From the NCBI RefSeq assembly GCF_024746815.1, contig NZ_CP080525.1:3404501-3468500 (forward strand): 64,000 nucleotides of DNA, in the 5' to 3' direction. Below, one piece after another: positions 8,331 through 17,707 of the stretch (position 1 is the stretch's first letter; each line of letters opens with the position of its first letter). Made by a program: the position numbers and the translations under genes. Under the pieces are notes generated by a model. The model was not told where the DNA came from. It searched no databases and saw nothing but the letters and a program-made list of their open reading frames with translations. Origin of the DNA: Mesorhizobium sp. AR07 (GTDB taxonomy: Bacteria; Pseudomonadota; Alphaproteobacteria; Rhizobiales; Rhizobiaceae).

Positions 8331-9021
8331 GCTTTGTTCGGTCAGCACGAACTACGGCGTTGTCGCCATGCTGCGGGATTTTTCGCTGCATGTTAAGCCC
8401 GGTGAGCTTGTCTGTGTTCTTGGTCCCAACGGCGCCGGCAAGACCACCACTTTCCTGGCTATTGCAGGGCTTCTGCCGTTGGCAAATGGCCGCATCGTTA
8501 TCACTGGCCAGGACTTAGCAACAATGAAAACCGAGTCCCTTGCGGGGCGCGGCATCGGCTTCGTACCTGAAGGGCGTCGTCTGTTTCCGGAATTGACGGT
8601 CCGGGAGAACATCTGGCTTGGTTTCGATGCAGCACGCGGCGCAGGCAAGTTCGACGAGCGCCTTGAAGCGATGGCAACTCTGTTTCCCCGCATCAAGGAA
8701 CGTCTGCGCCAGCCAGCGGGAACGCTTTCCGGCGGCGAGCAAGCTATGGTCGCCCTGGCCCGAGCTCTTGTTGCCGAACCGAAACTAGTCGTCATGGATG
8801 AACCGTCGCTGGGCTTGTCGCCCAAGCTGATCGACGAGTATTTTGATATTGTGGCAGAGATCAATCGCCGGGGCACAACGGTTCTGCTGATCGAGCAGAA
8901 TGCCGAGAGGGCTTTGTCGATCGCCCATCGCGGCTATCTCCTGATCAAAGGCCGCATTTCGGCGAGCGGCACGGCCCAAGACCTCCTAGGCAACGACGTT
9001 GTGCGTAAACTTTATCTCTGA
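8323..9021 (+). CDS. livF: ABC transporter ATP-binding protein LivF
   Basis: A 232-residue ATPase with Walker A GPNGAGKTTTF, the LivF-typical GIGFVPEGRRLFPELTV segment, signature LSGGEQAMVALARAL and Walker B LVVMDEPSLGLSPKL. It overlaps the end of livG by eight bases. The signature here is intact, unlike LivG, so the pair may be functionally asymmetric. It is the last gene of livHMGF and is followed by a hairpin at 9040-9061. Confidence 0.93.
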   Translation: MLELCSVSTNYGVVAMLRDFSLHVKPGELVCVLGPNGAGKTTTFLAIAGLLPLANGRIVITGQDLATMKTESLAGRGIGFVPEGRRLFPELTVRENIWLGFDAARGAGKFDERLEAMATLFPRIKERLRQPAGTLSGGEQAMVALARALVAEPKLVVMDEPSLGLSPKLIDEYFDIVAEINRRGTTVLLIEQNAERALSIAHRGYLLIKGRISASGTAQDLLGNDVVRKLYL

Positions 9022-9039
9022 GTTGTCGGGACGCGGGAA

Positions 9040-9061
9040 GCTAGTAGTGGGTGATACTAGC
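9040..9061 (+). terminator. Hairpin between convergent livF and gntR
   Basis: A perfect 7-bp stem GCTAGTA / TACTAGC with an 8-base loop, followed by CTTTCCCT. It lies between convergent genes, which suits a terminator, but there is no long T tract. Confidence 0.35.
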
Positions 9062-9111
9062 CTTTCCCTGTGGTTCCCTTTGCAAAAAGGGGTAACTGAA
9101 AACTATGAGCC

Positions 9112-9876
9112 TCAGCGTGTGATCGTCATACGTCCAGCAAGACTGAAACGCGATCCCGGATGCAGAAGCCTTACGCTGGTCGCGATCATCCCCCGCGACC
9201 AAGTGCGCCTACGCAGCAGGAGAATCGGATCGCCCGGTTGCATTTCCAGAAGCGCCCGGGCTGTTTCGTCTCCAGGTATGGCCTGGATGATATGCTCGAC
9301 TTCCTCCAGGGGCCCTGCAGCCATGAGATGTTCATTCGGCGTGACCAGCGAGAAATCCTGATCGAGGTAGTCCGGTGAAAATCGGGGATTCACGAACCGA
9401 TCCTCGACTTGCAGGGGCCGACCATTTTCTCTGTGGACCAAGAGCGAATGAAACACAGTCGACCCGGGCGTCAGATTCAGTTCCGTAGCCACAGCAAGGT
9501 CGCTGTTTAGAGCTTCGAGCTTATGGACCTCCGTTGTGTGGTGGTTTCCTCGAGCCTCTATCTCGGCATGAATATTGCGCAGTTCCATAAAAGTGGACTG
9601 CCGACTCCGCGCCGCAACGAATGTTCCGGCACCTTGCTTACGGACCAAGACACCTTCGGCGGCGAGGTCGCGCAAGGCAATATAAACGGTCATTCGAGAC
9701 ATACCGAACTGCTCGACGAGTTGAGCTTCCGACGGTATCTGGAAGCCTTCCGGCCATTCGCCCGACTCGATCTTCCGCAGGACATGATTGCGGACCTGCT
9801 GGCCGAGCGACAGCCCAACTGCATCGGCTCCCGCCAGCGTCGAGTGGCGAGGGCGCATCCGCTTGTTCATATTCAT
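9112..9876 (-). CDS. GntR family regulator, HutC-like (wHTH plus UTRA domain)
   Basis: About 254 residues. The N-terminal winged helix shows LGQQVRNHVLRKIESGEWPEG and IPSEAQLVEQFGMSRMTVYIALRDLAAEGVLVRKQGAGTFVA. The C-terminal UTRA effector domain includes GRPLQVEDRFVNPRFSPDYLDQDF and PGDPILLLRRRTWSRG. HutC itself represses hut genes and releases DNA on binding urocanate; this protein lies amid HutD and HutH homologues. I prefer ATG 9876 over 9927, because the upstream candidate operator (9913-9930) would otherwise fall in the coding region. Neither start has a strong ribosome site. Confidence 0.88.
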   Translation of the reverse strand: MNMNKRMRPRHSTLAGADAVGLSLGQQVRNHVLRKIESGEWPEGFQIPSEAQLVEQFGMSRMTVYIALRDLAAEGVLVRKQGAGTFVAARSRQSTFMELRNIHAEIEARGNHHTTEVHKLEALNSDLAVATELNLTPGSTVFHSLLVHRENGRPLQVEDRFVNPRFSPDYLDQDFSLVTPNEHLMAAGPLEEVEHIIQAIPGDETARALLEMQPGDPILLLRRRTWSRGMIATSVRLLHPGSRFSLAGRMTITR

Positions 9877-9912
9877 GATTAGTTGTCCATTAGTGGGCGA
9901 ACGCCACCTGTT

Positions 9913-9930
9913 TGTACTCACTATCATACA
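9913..9930. promoter_or_regulatory. Candidate HutC-type operator upstream of gntR
   Basis: TGTACTCACTATCATACA, an imperfect TGTA...TACA palindrome, 37 bp upstream of the preferred gntR start. The same TACTCA-TAT-ATACA core occurs at 12945-12960 upstream of the polar amino acid importer. It would fit autoregulation. Pattern-based only. Confidence 0.4.
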
Positions 9931-10014
9931 TTCAGGACGGGAAATCAGATAGCAAGACCTTCGCCTGAGGCGTCCGCCGATTATCGCTCCGCCACAGTGG
10001 TCTCGACTACAATT

Positions 10015-10803
10015 TCAAAGTACCTTGGCTAAGAAGGCCTGCGTTTGTGGGTGCGATGGGTTTCCCAGCACGTCCCCCGGCCGACCTTGTTCCACGATCT
10101 CGCCGCCAGCCATAAAGACGACCCGGTCGGCGACTTCGCGAGCAAATGCGATCTCATGGGTCACGACGACCATGGTCATGCCGCTTTCGGCGAGATCTCG
10201 CATCACGTCCAAAACGTCGGAAACCAGTTCGGGATCGAGAGCACTCGTCGGCTCATCGAACAGGATCAGTTTGGGTCGCATCGCGAGCGCACGTGCAATT
10301 GCCACTCGCTGTTGTTGACCGCCTGACAACTGCCGGGGGTACGCAGCTACTTTCTCGGATAAGCCGACACGCTTCAGGATGGCATGCGCCCGCTCGCGCA
10401 CTTCCTCCCGCTCCTCGCGCTTCACCCCGACCGGTCCTTCGATCACATTCTGCAAGACGGTCATATGCGGGAACAGATTGAAATGTTGAAACACCATGCC
10501 GATGTGAATGCGCTGACGGGCTATTTCATTTTCGTGCATCTCCTGGAGATGGGCACCGCAATCCTTGTATCCGATCAGTTCACCGTCGACTCGGATGCGA
10601 CCAAAATCGATCCTCTCGAGGTGGTTGATACACCGAAGGAACGTGCTCTTGCCCGAACCCGACTGCCCAAGCAGGCACATCACCTCGCCTTGTGAAAGGG
10701 AGAGATCAATTCCCTTCAGAACTTCAAGGGCGCCGAACGACTTTCGCACGCCCGTCGCTTGCATCATGATCCTGGCCGATGGCTGTAGCGCGTGTACGGT
10801 CAT
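10015..10803 (-). CDS. Polar amino acid ABC transporter ATP-binding protein (GlnQ/HisP family)
   Basis: A 262-residue ATPase with Walker [20 protein letters not shown]-loop [18 protein letters not shown], signature [15 protein letters not shown] and Walker [15 protein letters not shown], all typical of the HisP/GlnQ group. It overlaps the permease gene by four bases (ATGA). With the permease and the binding protein at 11814-12707 it makes a complete polar amino acid importer, the second importer in this neighbourhood. Confidence 0.93.
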   Translation of the reverse strand: MTVHALQPSARIMMQATGVRKSFGALEVLKGIDLSLSQGEVMCLLGQSGSGKSTFLRCINHLERIDFGRIRVDGELIGYKDCGAHLQEMHENEIARQRIHIGMVFQHFNLFPHMTVLQNVIEGPVGVKREEREEVRERAHAILKRVGLSEKVAAYPRQLSGGQQQRVAIARALAMRPKLILFDEPTSALDPELVSDVLDVMRDLAESGMTMVVVTHEIAFAREVADRVVFMAGGEIVEQGRPGDVLGNPSHPQTQAFLAKVL

Positions 10804-11768
10804 GGCGCATTCCTCTTTTCTTCCGCTTTAGGCGCGCGCCCCCCCGCTATGCCAAAAAACTGCCGGATGCTTTGCAGAGGCGTCAACGGCAAGCTGCGGC
10901 TTCCACCACGGGCATAGTGGCGTTCAATATAATATTGGATCACGCTCAGCACCGAGACGATGGCCAGGTACCAGATCACCGCGATCAGAAGCAGCGGGAT
11001 CGTTTCGAACGTGCGTGTGTAGATTGTCTGTGCCGCAAACAACAATTCGGGCACAGCGATGATGCTCACCAGGGCGGACATCTTGAGCATATTGATGGTG
11101 TCGTTACCGAGCGGCGGAATGATGACGCGCATCGCTTGAGGCAGCACCACGCGCCGCAGCAGCCGCGCACGCGACATCCCGATCGACTGGGCCGCTTCTG
11201 TCTGACCATGGTCGATCGAGATGATGCCGGCGCGGATGATCTCCGCACTATAGGCCGCCTCGTTCAGCCCGAGCCCGAGGATGGCCGCTGTGTAGGGTGT
11301 AATCAGCGCATTGGCGTCGAGTTCGATGAAATCGGGACCGATAAATGGGATGCCCAGCGTAATGTGCGGAAACAGCGCCGAGAGATTGTACCAAAGAAGC
11401 AATTGCACCAGCAGCGGTGACCCGCGGAAGAACCAGACGAAAAGCCAAGACGACCCCGACAGAACAGGGTTGGGCGATAGACGCATGACCGCGAGCATCA
11501 CCCCCAGCGCCACCCCCATTACCATGGCGATGGTTGTCAGTTCGAGGGTGCGCCGCACCCCAAGCATGATTGTCTCCGAGGTGAAATACTCACCAACGAC
11601 CGACCATTCGAAGCGCGGGTTGGTGAGAAGCGAATGTACCAGCATCGCCGCAAGAAGGGCTACGAAGGCAATGGCCACCCAGCGCCACGGGTGCCGGGCC
11701 GGCCTGATGACCAGGTTGACCGTCGGCTCGACGCTCATTCCCTTGGAACTGGTCTCGTTGATCGACAT
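10800..11768 (-). CDS. Polar amino acid ABC transporter permease (HisMQ/GlnP family)
   Basis: A 322-residue permease. After a hydrophilic N-terminus and one extra helix it has the BPD_transp family core: [67 protein letters not shown] (EAA loop) and [19 protein letters not shown]. The start has GGGAG upstream. A single permease gene suggests a homodimer. It lies between the binding protein gene and its ATPase. Confidence 0.92.
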   Translation of the reverse strand: MSINETSSKGMSVEPTVNLVIRPARHPWRWVAIAFVALLAAMLVHSLLTNPRFEWSVVGEYFTSETIMLGVRRTLELTTIAMVMGVALGVMLAVMRLSPNPVLSGSSWLFVWFFRGSPLLVQLLLWYNLSALFPHITLGIPFIGPDFIELDANALITPYTAAILGLGLNEAAYSAEIIRAGIISIDHGQTEAAQSIGMSRARLLRRVVLPQAMRVIIPPLGNDTINMLKMSALVSIIAVPELLFAAQTIYTRTFETIPLLLIAVIWYLAIVSVLSVIQYYIERHYARGGSRSLPLTPLQSIRQFFGIAGGRAPKAEEKRNAP

Positions 11769-11813
11769 GGCAAACTCCCGAAATTGTGTCAGCTGGGTGG
11801 CGATTTCAGTGCC

Positions 11814-12707
11814 TCATTTGCCCTCGTTGATGGTGGCCTTGCTGACGGCGCCGACCTCTTGGCCCCACTTCGCTAGGATCTTGCCGTACGTGCCTTCATC
11901 GATCAGGGCCTGCAAAGCCCCCTGCATGGCCTTGGCCAGTTCGTCTGAGCCCTTGGGCAGAACCAGCCCGTAGGGGCGCGGCGCATAGGAGGTACCCGGC
12001 ACCTCGAACTCGCCCTTGTGCTGCTGGGCAATATGGGCGCCGGCAGCGGTATCGATCATGGCAACGTCGGCGCGGTTGGACTGCAATGCCAGTACGATCT
12101 TGCTGGTGCCGGGAAGGACTGAGGCATTGACCTCCGGCTTGCCGGCTTTGACGCAGTCCTCAGAAGCCTTTTTGGCGTCCTCGATTTCCGTCGTGCCCTT
12201 GTCGATCGCTGTAGTGATGCCGCATAGATCGCCAAGGGTGTGAATGCCCTTGGGATTTCCCTGCTTGACGAGGAAGCCGCCGCCGGACGTGAAGTAATCC
12301 ACGAAGTCGACCTTCTTTCGGCGTTCCTCGCTGTCGGTCATCGCCGACATCGCCATGTCGTAGCGGTTGGCGGCAAGGGCGGGAATAATGGCGTCAAAGC
12401 TCATGTTGGAGAATTCGAGCTTGATCGCCAGTTTCTGCCCAAGCGCCTCGGACAAATCCTTGTCGAGGCCGATGATCGTGGTGTTGTCCGAGTCGTAATA
12501 TTCGAAGGGCGGGTATTCGACGTTACTTGCCACCCTGATCGTGCCGGCTTCCCTGAGTTTGCTTGGCAGCATTGCGTTCAAGCTTTTGTCGACAGTTGTC
12601 GTTATGGCGGAGTCGGCTTGCGCAGCACCCAGGCAGGGCCCCAAAAGCATTAGTGCGGCTGCAGCACCCGAGGCAAAACGAACTCGATAAAGACGTCCAA
12701 TGCTCAT
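11814..12707 (-). CDS. Polar amino acid ABC transporter substrate-binding protein
   Basis: A 297-residue SBP_bac_3 family protein with a signal peptide ending LGAAQA and a mature part with IRVASNVEYPPFEYYDSDN, GLDKDLSEALGQKL, FDAIIPALAANRYDMAMSAMTDSEERRKKVDFVDYF and LALQSNRADVAMIDTAAG. ATG 12707 has GGAGCAAGGAC upstream and directly precedes the signal peptide; the open frame extends further upstream without support. First gene of the importer operon. Confidence 0.92.
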   Translation of the reverse strand: MSIGRLYRVRFASGAAAALMLLGPCLGAAQADSAITTTVDKSLNAMLPSKLREAGTIRVASNVEYPPFEYYDSDNTTIIGLDKDLSEALGQKLAIKLEFSNMSFDAIIPALAANRYDMAMSAMTDSEERRKKVDFVDYFTSGGGFLVKQGNPKGIHTLGDLCGITTAIDKGTTEIEDAKKASEDCVKAGKPEVNASVLPGTSKIVLALQSNRADVAMIDTAAGAHIAQQHKGEFEVPGTSYAPRPYGLVLPKGSDELAKAMQGALQALIDEGTYGKILAKWGQEVGAVSKATINEGK

Positions 12708-12942
12708 GTCCTTGCTCCCATTAATGTCGCGATGGCGACGTTGATAAAGTCTTGAAAATGCACGCATCGCGCCTCGCCCATTTCGACGTTTTCGCGAGGC
12801 GGTTTTTGCTCTTGGATCCCTCTAAGAATCTCGGCCTGTCCGGCTCTGTCTGGCGCAGCTATTCCTGCGGACGATTCTGCGGGAATGCGCTACGCGAAAT
12901 TTCTCCCCGGTTCCGCTGCGCACTTGCCAATAGCGCAACATA

Positions 12943-12960
12943 CATACTCATATATACAAC
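12943..12960. promoter_or_regulatory. Candidate GntR operator upstream of the polar amino acid importer
   Basis: TACATACTCATATATACA shares TACTCA, TAT and ATACA in the same order as the site before gntR. It lies 236 bp upstream of the binding-protein start, in the 588-bp gap that separates it from the divergent aminotransferase operon, so it could serve either side. Apart from a possible TTGACA (13094-13099) with a poor -10 17 bp later, I see no other feature and no convincing gene in 12708-13295. Confidence 0.3.
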
Positions 12961-13295
12961 TTGGCAAATAAGATTTTGTCAAGCGTGATTTCACCCGCGA
13001 TTGCCTAGGAATCATCTGAATCTCGAAACCTTCAGCCGCCGAGCATGTCCAACAGGAATTCAAACCCTTTTAGGATTTGCGCCCTTAAGAAGCTTGACAG
13101 GGCCTACGCTGGTGCGTGATGTTATCAGTCACATATACCAATTAATGCAAGTGAAGTTGGCAGCGAATGAAGACGGGCCAGTGAAGGGCGTCGGCACGTT
13201 AGGTGTGCAAGTCATTGATCGCGGCAAAAGACGGGCCATTGAGGGTCGTCTCCCAGTCTGCCCCTACCATTTGGAGTTTCTCCGTGGAGAAGAAG

Positions 13296-14375
13296 ATGCA
13301 AATCGTTGCACTGGCGCCCAGCCGCAGGCTGCTCGGGGTACCGGGCTATGGTAAAGGACGGGCAGGCCAAGCGCAGTTTTTCAGGCATCGCCTGGGGTCG
13401 AACGAGGCGCCTGACGGGCCCAGTCTAGCGGTGCGGCTCGCTGCGGCGGAAGCGTTCGCCGACGCGCAGCACTACCCTGACTTGCGTGGGGAGACGCTCA
13501 CCGCAGCTCTCGCGGAGCGTCATGGCGTCACGGCGGACATGATAGCCGTATCCGCAGGTTCTATCGTCCTGTTGGATCAGCTGATACGCGCGTGGTGCGA
13601 TCCGGGTGACGAGGTGGTCGCGCCATGGCGCTCTTACGAAGCCTATCCGATTATCATTGGTGTTTCAGGCGCATCTCTGGTCGAGGTGCCGCTCGACATC
13701 GATCACAGGCTTTGCGCCGACAAGCTAGTGTGGGCGATAGGGCCGCGTTGTCGTGTTGTTCTGATCTGCAATCCGAATAACCCGACAAGCACCGAACTGC
13801 CACCTGAGGCGATCGACGAATTGATCGCAACCATCCCATCCCACGTATTGGTAGTCCTTGATGAGGCCTATGCCGACTATGCGGCGAACGCACAGACTGT
13901 GGCGGAATCGCCGCGCGGAAGATTGGAACGGCATCCAAATCTCGTGGTCCTACGAACCTTCTCCAAAGCTTGGGGGCTGGCTGGGATGCGGGTTGGCTAC
14001 TGCGTTGCAGCAACACCGATTATTGCAGCCATCCAGTCCGTGGCCCCTCCATTCCCGCTGCCAGGTCCGGCACTGGCGGCAGCCCTCGCTACTCTAGCAG
14101 AACCGGAAATAGTAGCGGCGCGCGTGGCACGCAACGCCGCAGAACGCACTCGAATGTCTGAGGGATTAGCCGAAGCTGGGTTACCGACAGCGAAGTCGGC
14201 AGCGAATTTCGTTTGGCTGCCGGTTAAAGACCGGGCCGAAGCGCTGACCAAGCATCTGAGCACCGCTGCCATAGCAGTGCGTTGTTTCGCGGGCGAAGGC
14301 GTCCGCATCACCACTGGCACTGAGGCCGACACCGATGCGTTGCTTGAATCCGCGGCGGGTTGGCGACCCTCTTGA
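13296..14375 (+). CDS. PLP-dependent aminotransferase, histidinol-phosphate aminotransferase-like (HisC family)
   Basis: A 359-residue class I/II aminotransferase. It shows the N-terminal LGSNEAP motif, CNPNNPTST, VLDEAYADYA and the PLP lysine in RTFSKAWGLAGMRVGY. Start ATG 13296 follows GGAGAAGAAG. HisC homologues outside his operons often act on aromatic amino acids or histidine. Here it heads an operon with an MIO ammonia-lyase and an FAD-dependent oxidase, so transamination of histidine or a relative to the 2-oxo acid is a reasonable reading. It is not in a histidine biosynthesis context. Confidence 0.88.
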   Translation: MQIVALAPSRRLLGVPGYGKGRAGQAQFFRHRLGSNEAPDGPSLAVRLAAAEAFADAQHYPDLRGETLTAALAERHGVTADMIAVSAGSIVLLDQLIRAWCDPGDEVVAPWRSYEAYPIIIGVSGASLVEVPLDIDHRLCADKLVWAIGPRCRVVLICNPNNPTSTELPPEAIDELIATIPSHVLVVLDEAYADYAANAQTVAESPRGRLERHPNLVVLRTFSKAWGLAGMRVGYCVAATPIIAAIQSVAPPFPLPGPALAAALATLAEPEIVAARVARNAAERTRMSEGLAEAGLPTAKSAANFVWLPVKDRAEALTKHLSTAAIAVRCFAGEGVRITTGTEADTDALLESAAGWRPS

Positions 14376-14431
14376 TACAGCGTTGGCCCTCATATCACGG
14401 CACTCCGACTCTCCAAGGTTAAGGACACAAA

Positions 14432-16081
14432 ATGGCTACGGCACTTGAACTAGGTTCCAATCCAATCAACCTGGAAGACCTACTAGCGGTCACGCGGCAA
14501 CGCCGTCAGGTGACACTGTCGGACAGTGCTCGCGCTGCGATGCGGATCAGTGAAGACTGGGTAGCCGGTTTTTCCGCCCAAATGGATAGCGGTGAACCGA
14601 CCGAGGCCGTCTATTCGATCAACACCGGCTTTGGTTCGCTGTCCGGGCGTCAGGCTTTCAAATCCTCGGCGCAGGCGCGCGATCTCTCGCGACGGCTGGT
14701 CATTTCGAATGCAGCCGGTGTCGGCCGCCATCTTGACGAAGAGGTGGTGCGCGCGGCCATGCTCATACGCGCTGTAAGTCTTACTAGAGGCTATTCCGCA
14801 ACGCGCGCAGAGGTAGTCGAGACGATCTTTGCAATGCTGTCGCGAGGGGTGACGCCGGCGGTTCCGGAATATGGGTCGCTGGGGGCAAGCGGCGATCTAA
14901 TTCCTCTGGCCCACATGGCCCTTGTCATGTCGCGCAATGAAGCCGGCGAGGCCGAAATCGACAGCGGCGAGGCCTACTTTGAGGGCAAGCTGATGTCTGG
15001 CGTCGCCGCAATGAAAGCGGCTGGCATCGAGCGCATTGTGCTCGGTCCGAAGGAAGGGCTTGCCCTGCTCAATGGCACGTCGTTTTCCACCGCCCAAACG
15101 GCATTGGCTTTGGCTGATGCGGAGAACCTTCTTGCCAGCGCCGAAGTGGCGGCCGCCATGTCGATCGAGGCGCTGATGGGATTCGGCGATGCTTTCATTC
15201 CCGAACTTCACGAGGCTCGAGGCCATGCTGGGCAAATTCGTTGCGCAGCCAATATCCGTTCACTTCTGAAGGGAAGCGGTTTGATCGATGGCGGCGTCGG
15301 ATGCGATCCTAAACGCCAGCCGCCGCAGGACGCTTATTCGTTGCGCTGCGTGCCGCAGGTTCTCGGACCCGTGCGCGATACGCTGAAGTTTATCCGTGGC
15401 ATCGTGGAAACAGAAATCAACGCTGCCACCGACAATCCGCTGATCTTTGCCGATCGCTTGCCGGGCCGCAAGTTGAAGGCAATTTCGGGGGGCAATTTCC
15501 ACGCCGAATACGTCGCGTTCGCGGCCGATTTTCTTTCGATTGTTGTGACCGAAATCGGCAACATTGCCGAACGACGGCTGTTTCGCCTGAACGATGGCAC
15601 GCTCAACCGAGGGCTTCCCGACATGCTGGTGGCCAGTGAACATGTCGGCATGGATTGCGGCTATATGCTGCCGCAATATCTTGCCGCGGCGCTCGTATCA
15701 GATTGCAAGACCCTGGCGCATCCGGACAGCGTGGATTCGATCCCAACCTGTTCAAACCAGGAAGATCACGTGTCGATGGCCAATAATGCCGGGCGGCATG
15801 CTCGCCAGATCGTCAAGAACATCGAAAATGTCGTCGGCATCGAAATTCTGATGGCTGCGCAGGCTCTGGAATTGAGGCTGTTCGAACAGAATGCCGGGCA
15901 TCACGTTTTGGCGCCGGCGAGTCGAGCGGTGCTTCAGATGTTGCGTAGTCACGCCGCAACAGATGGACGCCCGATTGATCACCTGACTCAGGATGTCGTG
16001 CTTTACCCCCGCCTGCACGCAGCAACCGAACTCGTCCATTCCGGGGCGGTGCTAACCACCGCAACTCTAGCCATAAGATAG
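14432..16081 (+). CDS. hutH: MIO-dependent aromatic amino acid ammonia-lyase, HutH family
   Basis: A 549-residue lyase, slightly longer than usual HutH (about 510). The MIO-forming Ala-Ser-Gly is at 152-154 in GSLGASGDLIPLAH. Catalytic Tyr61 (VYSINTGFG), LNGTSFSTA, QDAYSLRC, TDNPLIF and NQEDHVSM are present. The substrate-selectivity pair, Ser-His in histidine lyases (SHAAGxG), is Ser92-Asn93 here (ISNAAGVG). Histidine remains the likeliest substrate, but a modified histidine or another amino acid is possible. No urocanase, imidazolonepropionase or formiminoglutamase gene is present in the window. It lies 56 bp after the aminotransferase and 12 bp before the oxidase. Confidence 0.88.
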   Translation: MATALELGSNPINLEDLLAVTRQRRQVTLSDSARAAMRISEDWVAGFSAQMDSGEPTEAVYSINTGFGSLSGRQAFKSSAQARDLSRRLVISNAAGVGRHLDEEVVRAAMLIRAVSLTRGYSATRAEVVETIFAMLSRGVTPAVPEYGSLGASGDLIPLAHMALVMSRNEAGEAEIDSGEAYFEGKLMSGVAAMKAAGIERIVLGPKEGLALLNGTSFSTAQTALALADAENLLASAEVAAAMSIEALMGFGDAFIPELHEARGHAGQIRCAANIRSLLKGSGLIDGGVGCDPKRQPPQDAYSLRCVPQVLGPVRDTLKFIRGIVETEINAATDNPLIFADRLPGRKLKAISGGNFHAEYVAFAADFLSIVVTEIGNIAERRLFRLNDGTLNRGLPDMLVASEHVGMDCGYMLPQYLAAALVSDCKTLAHPDSVDSIPTCSNQEDHVSMANNAGRHARQIVKNIENVVGIEILMAAQALELRLFEQNAGHHVLAPASRAVLQMLRSHAATDGRPIDHLTQDVVLYPRLHAATELVHSGAVLTTATLAIR

Positions 16082-16093
16082 GGTCTCGCTGAA

Positions 16094-17491
16094 ATGACAA
16101 GCAACGGTCTCCCCGAGACATTGGCTGATGCGCTGCAGACTCGATTTGCAGAGCGTTTCCAGACCGGAATGGCGATTTGCGCTCAACATGGGGCCACAAC
16201 GACCTGGCTTGAGAACCAACCTCCAGATGCGGTGGTCTTTCCCCAGAGCACAGCGGAAGTCGCCGAGATCGTCGCCCTATGTTCCGCATCACAGGTGCCG
16301 ATCATTCCGTTTGGCGCGGGCAGTTCATTAGAGGGGCAATTGAACGCGCCCTATGGCGGTGTTTCGGTCGACCTGACGCGGATGGATAGCATCTTGGCTG
16401 TGCATCCAGAGGATATGGATTGCGTGGTGCAGCCGGGCGTAATTCGAAGTCGACTCAATGAGCATCTGCGCGACACCGGGCTGTTCTTCCCGCTCGACCC
16501 CGGCGCCGATGCCACGCTAGGTGGAATGGCGGCAACGAGGGCATCCGGTACGATGGCTGTGCAGTACGGCACGATGAAGGACGTGGTCATGTCCGTCGAA
16601 GCAGTAATGGCAGATGGCCGCGTGATCCGTACGGGGCACCGAGCTCGCAAAAGCGCCGCCGGCTACGACCTGACACGTCTCCTCGTCGGCTCCGAAGGCA
16701 CTCTCGCTATCATCACTGAATTGACACTTCGGCTTCAGGGGATTCCTGAAGGGATTGCCGCCGCAAGGTGCAGTTTTCAAAGTATCGAAGCGGCGAGCAA
16801 GGCCGTCATCGCAGTGTTACAAACCGGCTCGCGCGTTGCTCGGATTGAACTGCTAGACGCCTTGACAGTCAAAGCTGTCAATCGCTACTCCAAGCAATCT
16901 CTGCCTGAGATGCCGCTTCTTTTAGCTGAATTTCATGGCAGCCATGCTTCTGTTAAAGAGCAATCGCAAGCCTTCGCCGAAATCGCCAGCGAATTCGGGG
17001 CGGCAGATCTTGTCTGGACCGCCAATCACGAGGAACGCGCGCGCCTTTGGCAGGCACGTCACGACGTGTTCTGGGCGGTGCTGGGCCTGCGGCCGGGGGC
17101 GAAGGGCATCAGCACCGATGTCTGCGTACCAATCTCTCGTTTGGCTGAATGCATCGTGGCGGCGACCACGCATGCCGAAACCCTAGGCCTGATCGCTCCA
17201 ATCGCGGGACATGTCGGGGATGGAAATTTTCACAACCTGATCTTGATCAATCCGGACAGCCCTGAGGAGGTTGCCGCCGCAAAAAGCTACATCGGGTGGC
17301 TGAACCAACTGGCACTTTCTATGGAAGGCACGTGCACCGGCGAGCACGGCGTAGGACAAGGCAAGCAGGCGTATCTTGTGGCCGAGTTAGGCCCAGCCTT
17401 GCATGACATGCTGGCAATCAAGAGAGCGCTTGATCCGAAAGGCATCATGAACCCTGGGAAGATGCTGTACGGCGAGATAGGTGGACATTGA
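16094..17491 (+). CDS. FAD-linked oxidase, GlcD / D-lactate dehydrogenase (cytochrome) family
   Basis: A 465-residue flavoprotein of the FAD_binding_4 / FAD-oxidase_C type. It has the PP-loop VPIIPFGAGSSLEGQLN, PGADATLGGMAATRASGT, KSAAGYDLTRLLVGSEGTLAIITE, the metal-binding GHVGDGNFHN and EGTCTGEHGVGQGK. These enzymes oxidise 2-hydroxy acids to 2-oxo acids. Beside a HisC-like aminotransferase it could handle the hydroxy acid (for example imidazole-lactate) of the 2-oxo acid made by transamination. It starts 12 bp after the hutH stop. The following 216 bp to the next gene hold nothing recognisable. Confidence 0.88.
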   Translation: MTSNGLPETLADALQTRFAERFQTGMAICAQHGATTTWLENQPPDAVVFPQSTAEVAEIVALCSASQVPIIPFGAGSSLEGQLNAPYGGVSVDLTRMDSILAVHPEDMDCVVQPGVIRSRLNEHLRDTGLFFPLDPGADATLGGMAATRASGTMAVQYGTMKDVVMSVEAVMADGRVIRTGHRARKSAAGYDLTRLLVGSEGTLAIITELTLRLQGIPEGIAAARCSFQSIEAASKAVIAVLQTGSRVARIELLDALTVKAVNRYSKQSLPEMPLLLAEFHGSHASVKEQSQAFAEIASEFGAADLVWTANHEERARLWQARHDVFWAVLGLRPGAKGISTDVCVPISRLAECIVAATTHAETLGLIAPIAGHVGDGNFHNLILINPDSPEEVAAAKSYIGWLNQLALSMEGTCTGEHGVGQGKQAYLVAELGPALHDMLAIKRALDPKGIMNPGKMLYGEIGGH

Positions 17492-17707
17492 TTTCCCTCC
17501 CGGCGCGTCCCGGTTCAGCCCGACTGCCGCATGCAATCGATCGCGTTGCCCCTCCGCAGTTCGCCGCGCCGGAGGTGAACCGCGACAAGGTCGGGTTCCC
17601 AGACGCAACGGGTTCCGCGAGATCCGACCCCATCAGAAGCGTCGAGCGCCGACATCGGCGATCAAGGTAGCCAGCATGGACTCATTTCCGGAACCTCATG
17701 TGACCGT

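Noticed and set aside
13001..13354. A 117-codon frame in the gap before the aminotransferase gene
   Set aside because: No ribosome site or domain, and it overlaps the start of the well-supported aminotransferase gene.
17488..17670. Short + strand frame after the FAD oxidase gene
   Set aside because: Overlapping frames of similar length exist in all phases; no start signal and Arg/Pro-rich translation.
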